Shown here in pieces: positions 22,451-33,892 of a DNA stretch of 64,000 nucleotides. Source of the stretch: Sindora glabra (lineage: Eukaryota; Streptophyta; Magnoliopsida; Fabales; Fabaceae); contig CM035234.1 of the NCBI GenBank assembly GCA_020226215.1, forward strand, positions 75,285,135-75,349,134, written 5' to 3'. Positions within the stretch are counted from its first letter, which is position 1, and each line of letters opens with the position of its first letter. The position numbers and the translations under genes were made by a program. The notes below the pieces were generated by a model, which saw nothing but the letters and a program-made list of their open reading frames with translations, did not search any database and was not told the origin of the DNA.

Positions 22451-24050
22451 TGGATTAAATTCTGTCTTAATAATTATTTTACATTTAGCTTCCTTTAAAA
22501 TTTTTTATTTAGCTAAAATAGTATAAACTCTTACAACAGGATTGGGTTACTACTTTTTAGAGGAACTAGAAAGGATAAGATTAGATTATATGGTTGGTGT
22601 GAGAATTAAGATCTAAGATTAATGTTAGGTGAGTATTTATGAATCAATATGGGAAAGAAAAGCTTGAAGTCATTGAGGGATAATGCCTACTGAAGAAAGG
22701 GATTGCAAGATTTATGTCACATTCAACAAAAATGCATCTATATGTTATTGTCCTCATATTAAATCATCTAACATGATAACAGGAATTATAATCATAGCAA
22801 TTGTAGCTGATACTATTGTGTGAGCCTAAGATTTTGAACTTACTACCATTATTGTTGCACTAGTTCCTTAACCAACCATAGTAACGATCAATTCTTGGAT
22901 TTGAAATAATTAAAATAGAATTATATAGTGCTTACTATTGACCATAAGGAATGACTAGCATTTCATTGAGTAGTATACCTTGAAAGAATAAAGTTTGTAG
23001 GCATTCCTAGGGTGATGCTTGCTTTAGGTTGGCTAAAGGAGGCAATATTGTTACTATCTTTATCATTAAAATCCATATATTAATTTAGATCCTTTATCAT
23101 ATATACTTCATCAATAAGGTTGCAAAATGTTAATCCTAAGGTTCTAAGATTAGGAGTATAAGTACAATTATAGAGTCTTTAAAAGTGGCTTAAGAGAAGA
23201 AAGAATGAGCACTCTTTATAAAATATTTTAGCATAGGAAAGAGAGCTTGTTATGCAATGATTCTTAATACTTTTGGATAGGTGAAAGTTAGAATTTTATA
23301 AGTATTAAGAGGAGGAGATGGTATAGGTAATACTTTATAACCTAGTAGCTTGGATTAAAGTTTATTAGATAATATGACATATGATAATTGATATGAATAA
23401 TATCTAGATGATTATGATGGGATAATAATTAATATAGGATATTAATAATATAATAAGATATTTGTGGTAATGAATAGGGATTGATATAGGTAATTTTGTG
23501 GGTTCATAATTGGTTAGGGTTATTTAAATAAAGGGATTGGAATCATCACAGTCTTTCTTACTGACTTCAATGTAAAGAGCTCATAGTAACAAAGCCTAGG
23601 TGTGATATGCTCAATGTTACTATGTACTATGGGTAGGGCTTTCATTCTAATTCAAGAAAGCCACCTTGAAATAAGTTTTCAATGGACGAAAGGGAGATTT
23701 CTGCCATCTTTAGTTAAAGTGACTTTTACCTTAAGTTGAATAACTATTAGATGGTTCTAGGCTTTTATAAGACCCTATTCATTTAGACCTCCATAGTAAC
23801 TCATGTGCTTAGGGTGCCTTTGTTGCTTTTGGACCCATATTTTAGGCTAATATGAATTAGGCTTTTATAGGCTTTAGTTTACATTTTGATCTTCTTTTAA
23901 GGTGCATTTAAATGATAGGCTTTACTAAGTTTTATACGTTGACCTATGTCTTTAACTCTTTAGAGCCAGAGTATCTACAAACATAAAGTACTAAAGCAAA
24001 TGAAGTGAAAGCAACATACATATGTTTCATCATTAATAAACATACTATTG
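22451..24050. other. Unassigned AT-rich DNA between the gypsy and MuDR-like remnants
   Basis: I see no usable reading frame or recognisable domain here. It may be the remaining gag/5' part of the gypsy element, or 3' sequence of the MuDR-like element. Confidence 0.4.
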
Positions 24051-27000
24051 AACAAATACCTTCTTTGCCCTTTTCTTGACTAGCCCCTTTGTAGGTCCAC
24101 TTGTGATGCCTAAATTATTTACAGTTATCAAACCTTGCCATCCTTAACCTCTGAGCATTTCCAACTCTACCATCTCTTTCATTTATAACCCTTATCCTAA
24201 TTCTCTTAGGCTTTTTTCTAGCTTTGCATAATGCCTATGGATTTATTAGGTTATATTTAGGGGCTAAGAGTATCGCAACCTCATTATCCAAGTCAAGCCT
24301 TGGATGGATACCTTGAGTAAGCTTTCATAAAGTTACCTCTTAAGTACCAATCATTACAATACCTTTGTGTGTTAGCCTTTTTATATGCCATACATGTATA
24401 TGCGTATTTGCACGACAATCTAAATAACATTCATGAATTGTATCTACATAACCTAGTTCTCATGTTTAATACAAATATCATACACTCATTCAAAACTTGA
24501 TATTCATCGTCCCTAGCAAGTGTTACATGATAAACTTTCCATCTTGGAAAGTTAAGTCTAAAACCTTCTTGTCTTAAAAGTGCATTTAGTTAGATAAAAT
24601 GAAATAAGAAGGAATGGAAATGGAAAAAAGAATTATTTGAAAGTATATTTGATAGGTATTACGAAACGAAAAATCCTCATTCCCTAGGAAATGGCCATTC
24701 CATCAAATAATGAAATGTCTATATCATAGCAAAAGTGATGGAATGGCATATTCCTTCATTCTTGGATTGAATTTTCAAAATTATCCTTTTTTATATGATA
24801 ATGTAGTTGAAGCACATTTTTTAAAAATTTTTATTACTTTTATTATAATGTAAAAATATTTTAAACAAAAAAAATATTTCAAGTTTCTTGTTAAATATAT
24901 TATATTTAATTTTTTAACTATATACAATATTAATCAATATAAAATAAATATCAAATCATCCATTTTTTTTGAATAATGAATAATCTTTTTAACAACATTA
25001 CAATTATAGTATAAATGAATATAACATACCTATTAATGTTTTTTTTAATTAAATATAATATAATTTTAAATTAAATTAATTTTAATAATTTAATATATAT
25101 AAATTAATCAATTTAATATAAATCATCTTTATGTTTAAATATAAAAAATTATAAATAAATAAAAATAATATTATCATTTTTCATAAAAAATGTACTAATT
25201 TTTGCACTTTCTTTTATATTTAATTTAAGAATATTATTATCAATGATAATTTTTTTTCTATTCTACTCTATCAAAATTTTATTATACCAAATATAAAACT
25301 AGAATGGAATAGCTATTTTATACCTTACCATAACAAACATAATTATGGAATGATCATTCTATTCCATTTTAGGTCCCATTTTGTTCCATTCCATCTAACT
25401 AAATGTACCATAAGTGTTATGTAGTTTTCCCACCTATATGCTTTGCTATCTTCCATACAGTTTTTTTATTAACTTAGTCCTAAAAGATTTAAACAAAAAT
25501 AAAGTTCTCTTCCTCCTATCTAGTTATTAAAATACTCACATTATTTATGATATGGTTAGATTTGAAAATTATTTCAATTATATGCTTTGCTTACATACCC
25601 ACAAATCTAGCTAGTAGCTAATCAACACTAGGATTAATTGCTCTAATCCTATCAAGTATCTTGTTAAAAAGAAGCTAGTTTGGAGCCTTCATAGCAAACC
25701 AAAATATTGGCTTTAATACTAGGTTAAGAAACTTTAACTTGAAATTGCTTAACAAGTGGTCACAACTTGCAACAATACATATGCCTTGTGTAAAGCATTG
25801 TTGTAGCCATTGCTTGCTCTAAGTCCTATCAACATGTAATTGAAAATATTAGTAATTTCAAAATAGTGAATGAAATAATGTATGATATTTAGCCTTAGAA
25901 AATGTAAGTTACATGTTACCTATACTTGTCACTTATAATGGTTAAATGTGATAGTCCCTTAAGCTCAAGCACATCAAATAAAGTCTTACGCAAATTGTAA
26001 AGAAAGAAACTTCAAGTCTCGTTAGACTTAATCTTCATAACTGCTATAGTTATAAGAAACATCCCTTTATTCCTATCTAAGCCTATTGTACTAAGCAATA
26101 TTCCATCAAATAGTCCTATCAAATTATAGCCATTTATTTTTAACCATGGTTTACATCCTCTTGCAACACCTTTCCTTATAGCATCCAAATACAATCTGAT
26201 CTTTTTGAATTATGTCATGACATACATTTAGGGATGACAAAATTCCATGTTCACTATAAAACCCAAGTTAGTTTGCTTCAATAATTCACACTAACTAGGT
26301 AACTTCTTGTAAGAACTTGCTTAGTACCTTTTATTTTTTGAATTCACCTTTTTTCTTGATCTATACAATTGCATTAGTTGAGCTTTTATTCCTCATTACT
26401 TAGTTAGATCTTGCCTCATGCTTTTATATCTTAAATTGGGGTTAATAAGTAATTTTTCCTTTAACTTCTCTAAAATCCATGTTAAAGTTGTGTTTTTATT
26501 CTTAGTAAATCTAAGATAACAGCAAACTAGATTTTATTTCTTAATTTTGTATATTCTACATCAGGAGTAAATGATGCATGGATAAGCCAATTACATTGTT
26601 TGGCAGCCTATTTGTGAGTAACTTAAGCCTTCTTGTTTTTAAGTTTTTTGATTTCAAATCCCTTTTAGATTACAACTCTTTCTAGGTATCTTTTTTCATC
26701 AATCTCTACCATATTTTCTCTAATATTATGTTCATCTCCATCAAATTCACCATAACCAATGTCATATCCAAAATCCATCTCAATAGCAAAGTATACCTTT
26801 AAGCCATCATTTACCTCAAATTCTTTGCCCTTAGCTTCATTTTTAATTGCAAAATCATGTAAGTCATTATCAAATGTTGTTACATCATCATTAATTGAAA
26901 TAGTTTTCTCCCTATCCTTCACATTTACATCATTAGGCAAAAATGTCACCTGAGTTACTTGCGAAGTAGGCACCTCTACCATCAATAGCTCATATGGCAT

Positions 27001-27260
27001 GAATTTGAAATAGATATGTACTTCAATAGTTATTTTGTTAACATTGAACACTTTTAGAATGTCCTTGTCTTCTATGATACACCTTATCAACTTGTTAGAC
27101 TAAGCTTTATACTCTATCTTTATTCTTAAGCTAACAACACCATTATCTTTGAAGAACCTATTCAAAACATTATCCACAAGGTCTAAATACAAGTGCTTGC
27201 CTAAGTTCACATTAGTTATTGTCTCTACTTCACTTGTCATACTAGCCAAGTAGCACCATA
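24050..27260 (-). pseudogene. MuDR-like (Mutator) transposase, decayed, split by a MITE
   Basis: Read on the minus strand from about 27250: an N-terminal PB1-like/MuDR region (27250-26970), an acidic linker (26960-26660), a FLYWCH/MuDR-type segment with a LRNKSST-like remnant (about 26400-26300), and the MULE catalytic core with GCKPWLKINGYNLIGLFDGI then LLSTIGLDRNKGMFLITIAV (26150-26050). After the MITE at 24578-25410 the C-terminus resumes with the SWIM zinc-finger remnant (LCR-x-N, CKYAYTC) and WYLRGNFMKAYSRY (about 24340-24300). In the family the core reads GCRPFIGLDGCHLKG..LLSAVG. Many stops and shifts make it non-functional. I did not find long terminal inverted repeats. Confidence 0.75.
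24578..25410. mobile_element. 833-bp MITE (Tourist/Harbinger-like) inside the MuDR-like gene
   Basis: Inverted ends share CATTTAGTTAGAT (left AAGTGCATTTAGTTAGAT; right, reversed, TGGTACATTTAGTTAGAT), each followed by GGAATGG-type sequence. TAA flanks both sides (24575-24577 and 25411-25413). The inside is non-coding and AT-rich. The MuDR-like transposase reads up to it on one side and resumes on the other, so the MITE is the younger insertion. Confidence 0.8.
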
Positions 27261-28700
27261 TTGCATTACTGGCAAATTTAAGGACAACTTATGTTAGCCA
27301 CAAATTATATAAACTCACATTAAGGTAATTTTGCAATGTTGCAAAAGCACGAGTAACACAAATACATTATAAATATTAACTAAAAATGTAGGGTGCAAAA
27401 AATAATGTTAGTGTAAATAAAGGCTTCTTGTATGTTAATGCAATTTTATGGATAAGATTATTCAAATAGAAACTTTAGGTCAAATCCATGTATATATGAA
27501 TAAAGGTTATTTTACAATATGAATTTCACACAAATAACACATACATTGCCATATAAACATAAGTGCAACAGATGATGTTCTTTTTGTGCAAATTATGGTA
27601 AAAATTAATCAAAATTAAGCATTCAAGCAAAAATCATGCATATATCAATTATAACAGCTTTTTTACGTGAACAACCTAAAAATAAAACTCAAGTGCGTAG
27701 GATGTATAAAGAAGTTTGCTTCTTGCATGTTATTACACTTCTATGGTGAAAACAAAAAAAATATAGATCCTTATATTTGGAATCAACATGTTCTTATAAT
27801 AAAAACACAAGTCATGGGCATTTTATAGTGTCATTGAAAGATAAAAATGTTACTCATTTGATCCAAACACAAAGACAATATGAAAACACAATATGGAATC
27901 GTACTATAACTAAAAGTCTCCATTTTACAATTATGTTAGTTGAAGAAATAAAAAACCTAACTAAATTGTTGGAATTTTAACTCGGTCATTTGAATAAATA
28001 TTGATTATAGAATAGGTTTCGCACTTCAAACAATCAATACAACAGAGTACATTTACCATATCAATCCATTCCTTCTTCACTAATTATGTAAGATAAGTTC
28101 CTACTTGAATTGCTGACTCTAACCAAGCATTATCACAATGATTGTCCAATTCGAGCATTTAGAGTTTGTAAAATTTGAAAAGTAATTGTGTAAAAAATAG
28201 AAGCAATTAAACTCAAGCATTTCTTTTCTTAGCCATTAGGACAAATAGCTTAATCTCTTTAGTCAATCACTATAGGGTTGAAAAGACTTTGAACATTTTC
28301 TCCTAATAATTAGTACTTTGGTCTTGATATCCCCCACATGATTGGAAGAGGAAGGATTGCTTCCTCTTTCTAGAGAATAATAATTTATTCAATATTAATT
28401 TATAAATAAGATAGTTATTGCTCATCACCTATATCAAATAAAAGAAAAGATTAGATTGACAATTACTAAATAGTTGATATTAAAATATATTGCTATAGTT
28501 TATAGTATATTCCTATAAATAGGATGATATGGGGAGGTACTTTTTTCTTTCATCTTTCTATGGCAAAGAGCATGACAGCTTCCATTAGTAATAACTATTA
28601 AGGGAGGTGCATGATTTTTTCAAAAACTGAGAGGAAGTATGTGTAATTAAGTCAAACTTGATGGAAGCTTTGAGTAATTTTCCCTTTAAACAATATGCGG
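27261..28700. other. Intergenic DNA upstream of the RING-finger gene
   Basis: No gene was recognised. The left part is AT-rich transposon-like debris. The last 200 bases become less AT-rich and should hold the promoter of the RING-finger gene; a TATA box could not be placed with confidence. Confidence 0.45.
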
Positions 28701-28779
28701 GAAAATGGTCGGTAGGAAAATTAGCAATGGTCTGTTTGCGTTTGCTACGGGGTGCGGAAGTCGCCGGCTAAGAAAGTAG

Positions 28780-30250
28780 TTTTGCACTTTCGCTGAAATT
28801 GAAATTGAACAGCTACCTCTGCACCTTCTCATCCTAATTCGACGTCAGCTTCTCTCATTTGCTTGCATTGCTTTTAGTTCTCGGATGCAATTTCGCTTCT
28901 GAAAGATCCCGTCTACCTCACTCTCATCTTGTTCCTAAGGTCCTTGTTTCAACCCTCTAACCTTAATATCTCAACTATTTTTTTTAATTGTTGTTATGAA
29001 TTAATTGAATTGATAATTTGCGTTGATTGGTTCTGCAACTAGCTGGATTGAGTATTCCGAGCTCAAAATCCACCATTATTTTTAACTGGATAACTTCATA
29101 TTTTGAGGTGATTATGTTCTACCTTGAAGCGCTGTAACGGTTCCAAGAATAGTCGTCGATTATAAGAATCCAGAGCGTGGGCGTTATTAATTTTATTACG
29201 GTTTCGTTGCACAGTCAGTTGGGTCTAATTGAATCATAATCCATATAATTGATTTCCCTTTTTCTGTGTTTATTAGATCAACGCTTCCAATTTATTAAAT
29301 GCTTGAAATCTATATCTCGTCATTTGTTTTCTATGCCTTGATTATGCTTCTGTTCAACCATACATCTTGTATAAGTTCCCACATTCTCCATTTGTTATAA
29401 CTTCTCTCTCTGAAGTTCGTCTAGCAATGTCCATGATGTATAGGTCATCATATTCATGCTAATAGAGCCAAGCTACATCTTTAAAAATCCTTCATAGTCA
29501 TGCTGATGGAGCCTAGATGCATCTTGAAAAATCATAAACAGAGTTTTGAATAGGTGAAGGAGCCTGGAAACAACAATAAGAACAACAAAGCCTTATCCCA
29601 CTAAGTGAGGTCGGTTATATGGGTCGCACGACGCCATTGGGTTCTATCAAAAACTAAATTTTTGGTGATATTATTCATCAAAAAATTTCTTTTTATAACT
29701 TCTTCTAATATTTTTTTTGACCTTCTTCTGTACTTTTTTACAGGGTTAAAGACCATGTGATCAACTCTTCTTATTGGTGCCTCCAATGACCTTCTTTGTA
29801 CATGACCAAACCATCTTAACCGATTTTCTGTCATCTTCTTCTCAATAGGTGTCACACCAATATGCCCTCGTATGCAATCATTTCGTATTTTGTCCTTTCT
29901 TGTATGATCACACATCCATCTTAACATTTTCATTTTTACTCCTCTCATTTTTTTGCTCTTGTTGTCCCTTTAGAGCTTAATATTCACTCCCATAAAGCAT
30001 ACTGGTCGTATAGCAGTCCGATAAAACTTCTCTTTAAATTTAATAGTTTGTCATAAACCTCTAGTTCCGCTCTATAAGCTCAGTTAAGTTAGTTTATCAA
30101 CAAATGACTGATATAGATTTCTCATTGTTGTTATTAGTTAGACATATGAAACCTGAATACACTGCTGTGAAGTGTGAACTCAATTGTGTGATATTTCTTA
30201 CATTTTGATATTGACAATCTTCGATCATATGTGCTTTGATCTGGTTTCAG
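28780..30250 (+). promoter_or_regulatory. Probable 5'-UTR exon and leader intron of the RING gene
   Basis: A pyrimidine-rich, low-AT block (about 28780-28939) ends at a possible donor CTAAG|GTCCTT. A strong acceptor GGTTTCAG at 30243-30250 lies directly before the start codon. A leader intron of about 1.3 kb is therefore likely, though its donor is inferred. The intron contains the RTE LINE fragment. Confidence 0.55.
29570..30065 (-). mobile_element. 5'-truncated RTE-type LINE in the leader intron
   Basis: On the minus strand the C-terminal part of a plant RTE/BovB-like ORF reads FYRTAIRPVCFMG (about 30030), MKMLRWMCDHTRKDKIRND, ENRLRWFGHVQRRSLEAPIR and RTQWRRATHI. It is followed by the typical 3' tail (ACTTAGTGGGATAAGGCTTT, then TTGTTGTT). 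The last 115 codons (29601-29948) are open, so decay is modest. The upstream border near 30065 is approximate, and no target duplication was found. The insertion is antisense to the RING gene. Confidence 0.85.
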
Positions 30251-31969
30251 ATGGCTGGAGATTCTGAGAGTATCTCATCTGCATTGTCTCAGTCTAATTC
30301 CCATATTCTTGTGGATTCTGATCTGCATATTGACCACTCTGTCCCGATTGCTTTATGTGCTCTCTGTGAAAAAGCCTTGTCACCTGAAAATGAGGTAACA
30401 GGTGAGCTTGCACCCAGTGGTGTATGTGGGGATTGTAAATTTTTGTTGTCTGAAGACTTTGGGACCCCTGTACAATACTCCCAAAGAAGGCTTAGAGGAA
30501 GATTCAGGTACAGCAGTTCTGAATCAGTCGATAATATTTTGCCAAGGCAGCTTCCCTATATATTTAATACTGCAAGACAAAACCAAACCAGTGCTATTGC
30601 AGAGGATGATCATCCTGTAGATGGTGATGCCACTGCTTGGTTATTACCCTGTGTGAGCACCCATACAACCCCTGATGAGTCTAGGAGATGGAGATGGGGT
30701 TTATCTGACACAGATAGTGATGGTTATGATAATTGGAGTTCTCTATATGGTGAGAATGAATCAAATGCAAGTTTTAGACAGTACAGGGTTCCCCATGGGG
30801 AGATTGATTCCCTTTCTTTTAGTGCTTATGGAGGTGACTCCGATGTTTCTATGGATACACATAGTTTTGTTGGCACAGGAGTGTTTAATCTGCCAGATGA
30901 GGAAGATGAGTATGATAGTGATACTGATATAGATCCAATGCATGCTGGCCTCCACCAATGGAACTCAGATGAAATGGAAGATGAGGAGGAGGAGGATGAT
31001 GGGGATGAGGAGGAAAGGGTATGGGAAGTAGCTGAGGCTGAGGAAGCCGAAGCTACAGACCGCCTTCAGATTTTTTTCACCTCAAGCTCAAGTGAGAGGG
31101 GTGGCCTGATTAACTGGGAACAATTGATTAATTCTCCTGAACCTGAGGGAATAATTAGGCGGAGAATCAGGGACAGCCGGCAAACTTACAATGATCACAA
31201 TTACACTAATGTAGAAACAGCAGATTTACCACCTTACGGTGCAAATTTTGGGGATTATCTTCAAGGTAGACAGTTTGAAGACTTTCTTGAGCATCTTGCT
31301 GAAAATGACAGCACAAGACGGGGAGCACCTCCTGCAGCAGTTTCTTTTGTGAATAGTCTGCCCCGCATTGTCATCAGCAAGGAACATGAGAAGCATGAAG
31401 ATTTTGTATGTGCCATTTGTAAGGATGCCTTAGCCCCTGGTACTGAAGTAAATCAGCTTCCCTGCTTTCACTTTTATCACCCCTGCTGCATTTTGCCATG
31501 GTTGAATGCCCGAAATTCATGCCCCCTTTGTCGTTATGAGCTTCCAACTGATGATAAAGATTATGAAGAGAGAAAACGGAATACTAATGGTAGAAATGAG
31601 ATCCATGAGAGACAGCAGCTAGATGCAACAGATGACAATTTCTCAGGTGTCTCTGATGGAGATGAAGTTTACGAAGAGTATAGTATTGATCATGCTGGAA
31701 CACAACATACGGAACTTGTGAACATGAGTCCCGTTGTTAATCCTTATGAAGCCAGGGGTGGTAGGGGAAGATGGTTTTTCCTTGCTGCTGCCCCAATTGT
31801 TAGTCTAGTGGGCATTGTTCTTGTCTTGTGGTTAGGTAACCCTCTAATTGACGGAAGTAGACGACTGAGCCACTGCAACTTACCTCAGCAAAATCAGCAT
31901 CAGGTTTATGTTTCTGCCTCGCCCAACCAGAGGGATAATAGAAGCAGAAGATGGTGGTCATTTTTTTAA
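30251..31969 (+). CDS. RING-H2 E3 ubiquitin ligase with C-terminal membrane segment
   Basis: Single-exon frame of 572 residues. The start at 30251 (MAGDSESISSALSQ) is chosen because the bases before it are a splice acceptor and no upstream ATG is in frame. Residues 36-62 hold two CxxC pairs (C36/C39, C59/C62), a possible small zinc finger. About 215-265 is very acidic. The RING-H2 finger is C387/C390, C405/H407/H410/C413 and C424/C427, so all eight ligands are present and the spacing is canonical. Residues about 508-529 (WFFLAAAPIVSLVGIVLVLW) form a hydrophobic helix, so the protein is probably tail-anchored with the RING in the cytosol. It resembles plant RING/U-box proteins of the Praja/RDUF-like group. 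The expected reaction is transfer of ubiquitin from an E2 to substrates; the substrate is unknown. Confidence 0.93.
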   Translation: MAGDSESISSALSQSNSHILVDSDLHIDHSVPIALCALCEKALSPENEVTGELAPSGVCGDCKFLLSEDFGTPVQYSQRRLRGRFRYSSSESVDNILPRQLPYIFNTARQNQTSAIAEDDHPVDGDATAWLLPCVSTHTTPDESRRWRWGLSDTDSDGYDNWSSLYGENESNASFRQYRVPHGEIDSLSFSAYGGDSDVSMDTHSFVGTGVFNLPDEEDEYDSDTDIDPMHAGLHQWNSDEMEDEEEEDDGDEEERVWEVAEAEEAEATDRLQIFFTSSSSERGGLINWEQLINSPEPEGIIRRRIRDSRQTYNDHNYTNVETADLPPYGANFGDYLQGRQFEDFLEHLAENDSTRRGAPPAAVSFVNSLPRIVISKEHEKHEDFVCAICKDALAPGTEVNQLPCFHFYHPCCILPWLNARNSCPLCRYELPTDDKDYEERKRNTNGRNEIHERQQLDATDDNFSGVSDGDEVYEEYSIDHAGTQHTELVNMSPVVNPYEARGGRGRWFFLAAAPIVSLVGIVLVLWLGNPLIDGSRRLSHCNLPQQNQHQVYVSASPNQRDNRSRRWWSFF

Positions 31970-32460
31970 GCGCTTTTCTCATCGTTAATAATTCCTATGA
32001 CAGCAACCTCCGATGCAACTTGTAGCTGAATTTATGTACTTGACCTCTTGCTTGAAGTCTGGTCAGTCGAAAGTAATGCAGAAAATTACCCGGGTTCTTA
32101 TTCTAAATTAATTTATCATACAAGTCGTCATGTTGTATTAATGCTGTATGGTGTCGGGAGTGATGTGAAGTTTCTGATAATTTGGAGGATTGGTCTTTCA
32201 CCAATGCCTGTATGGCTGTATCTTTGTCTCTCCGGTTCTTTAAGGATATTATGTTTGAATTTTAATGTTACATTGCGAATGTTGTTTGTTCATGCACCAA
32301 TTGGAACTAACAGTAAGATTTTAAGCGCGGAGTGCAGTTTGCAAGATTATGGCCATTTTGGTACAATTTGTGACTTGCATCATACAACTGTTAGCTGCAA
32401 AAATATTTCTTTTTTATTCCACAAATGACTGCATTAACGGCTAATCCAAAGAAACATTTC
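31970..32460 (+). other. 3'-UTR and downstream flank of the RING gene
   Basis: The stretch after the stop is less AT-rich than the surrounding intergenic DNA and should include the 3'-UTR. A poly(A) signal could not be chosen from several A-rich candidates. The open frame at 32048-32428 has no recognisable domain and is taken as chance. Confidence 0.5.
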
Positions 32461-32627
32461 AGAAATGAAAAAAATCCCCCATTAGCATGAAGTGGTACAA
32501 TTTTCTATATTTCATGAAAAGTAGAAGTGGCCGTTTACTTGGTATGTGAGAGGAGAAAATGAATGTCTCCTTTAGAGTTTGTTTGGCCAAAGGTGTAAAT
32601 GGAAGGAAAAGGAATTGAAGGTGAAAG

Positions 32628-32710
32628 AAAATAGAGGGGGAAGTAAATGGGGTGAGATTTTCACTTGTTTTGTTTGGAATGGATGAAAATAGAGGGGGAA
32701 GTAAATGGGA
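32628..32710. repeat. 58-bp subterminal direct repeat of Harbinger 2
   Basis: AAAATAGAGGGGGAAGTAAA occurs at 32628 and again at 32686, with related GTTTGGA/CACTTGTTT sequence between. Subterminal repeats like this are often transposase-binding sites. Confidence 0.7.
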
Positions 32711-33892
32711 GTGAAATTGATTTTACTTGTTTGGATTGAGTAAAAATGGGAAGGGAAGGAAATGAGATTGTAAAAAATTACTATATTATCCTTATTTAAT
32801 AGAATTATATATGTTTGATGATAATAATTTCATTTGATAATTTTAGATTAATTTTAATTTATTTTATTATTGATGACATTAGTCAATAATTGATTATACA
32901 TATTTTTTTAGGATTGGAATTAATATATTTTTTACTGGAATTAATATATTTATTATATATAATTAATTAGTAAATAACACATCATTATATAAAATTAATA
33001 AATTTTTATATAAAATTAATTAGTAAACAACACATTTCTTCTAATCTTGTCAATTTGATTGTTTGTAGCAAAAGATATATATCATATTAATTAACTATTG
33101 CAGTACACATATGCATACACACACATAAAAGTAATAATTCACTTAAAATAAATATACAAACTTTTGAATTGAAATTCAAATTAAAAGAAGTAAATTTAGG
33201 GGGAATAACATTCAACATGCCATTTTAATCGACACTAAACATTGCCTTTTTGCATACAATGTACATATATTTTACTGCTTCATTAACTCTAAACATAATA
33301 AAGACCTGTCACATAAGGCAAATACCATTCACATAACGGTAAAGTACTGTCTTCCCATATTCAAATCATTAATCTTTCAATGACACCATGTTTTAATTTT
33401 AAAATAAACATAATATAATAGAATTACATGAAGTTTAATCTTGTCTTTAGTTCCAAATTCCACTAATTATACACACACACACAATACATCACACTATATA
33501 GTGTATCTAATCATATGTTCCTGCCAATAACAATGCAATGAAATTGATTTCATCCAAAAATCAACTCCCACCCTACAATGACTAGTACATAATCTAGTGT
33601 AGTCAACATTTCCAAATCAAGCATATTTCTATGAATTGGCAAAGCCGAAATACCTACAATTTATAGAAATACATAGTTAGAAAATCCTGTGATGACATGT
33701 TATCAATACGAAAACAACCATCATAGTAACAATGTGAATGAATATGTATCTATGGAAATTCATAGTGAGTGTCAAGACACAAATCCATACAAATTGATTA
33801 ATAATCATGCAAACTCAACGGACAATAATAAATGTTGACATTACCGTATATTTTTCTCCAATATTGCATTGTATACTTGCATCCCAAGAAAC

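Noticed and set aside
26759..26953. Plus-strand frame inside the MuDR-like region
   Set aside because: It is antisense to the acidic linker of the MuDR-like transposase remnant.
30402..30958. Frames inside the RING gene on both strands
   Set aside because: They are shadows of the 572-codon frame, which has a complete RING-H2 signature.
32048..32428. 126-codon plus-strand frame downstream of the RING gene
   Set aside because: It has no recognisable domain and unusual composition; it is more likely 3'-UTR and flank.
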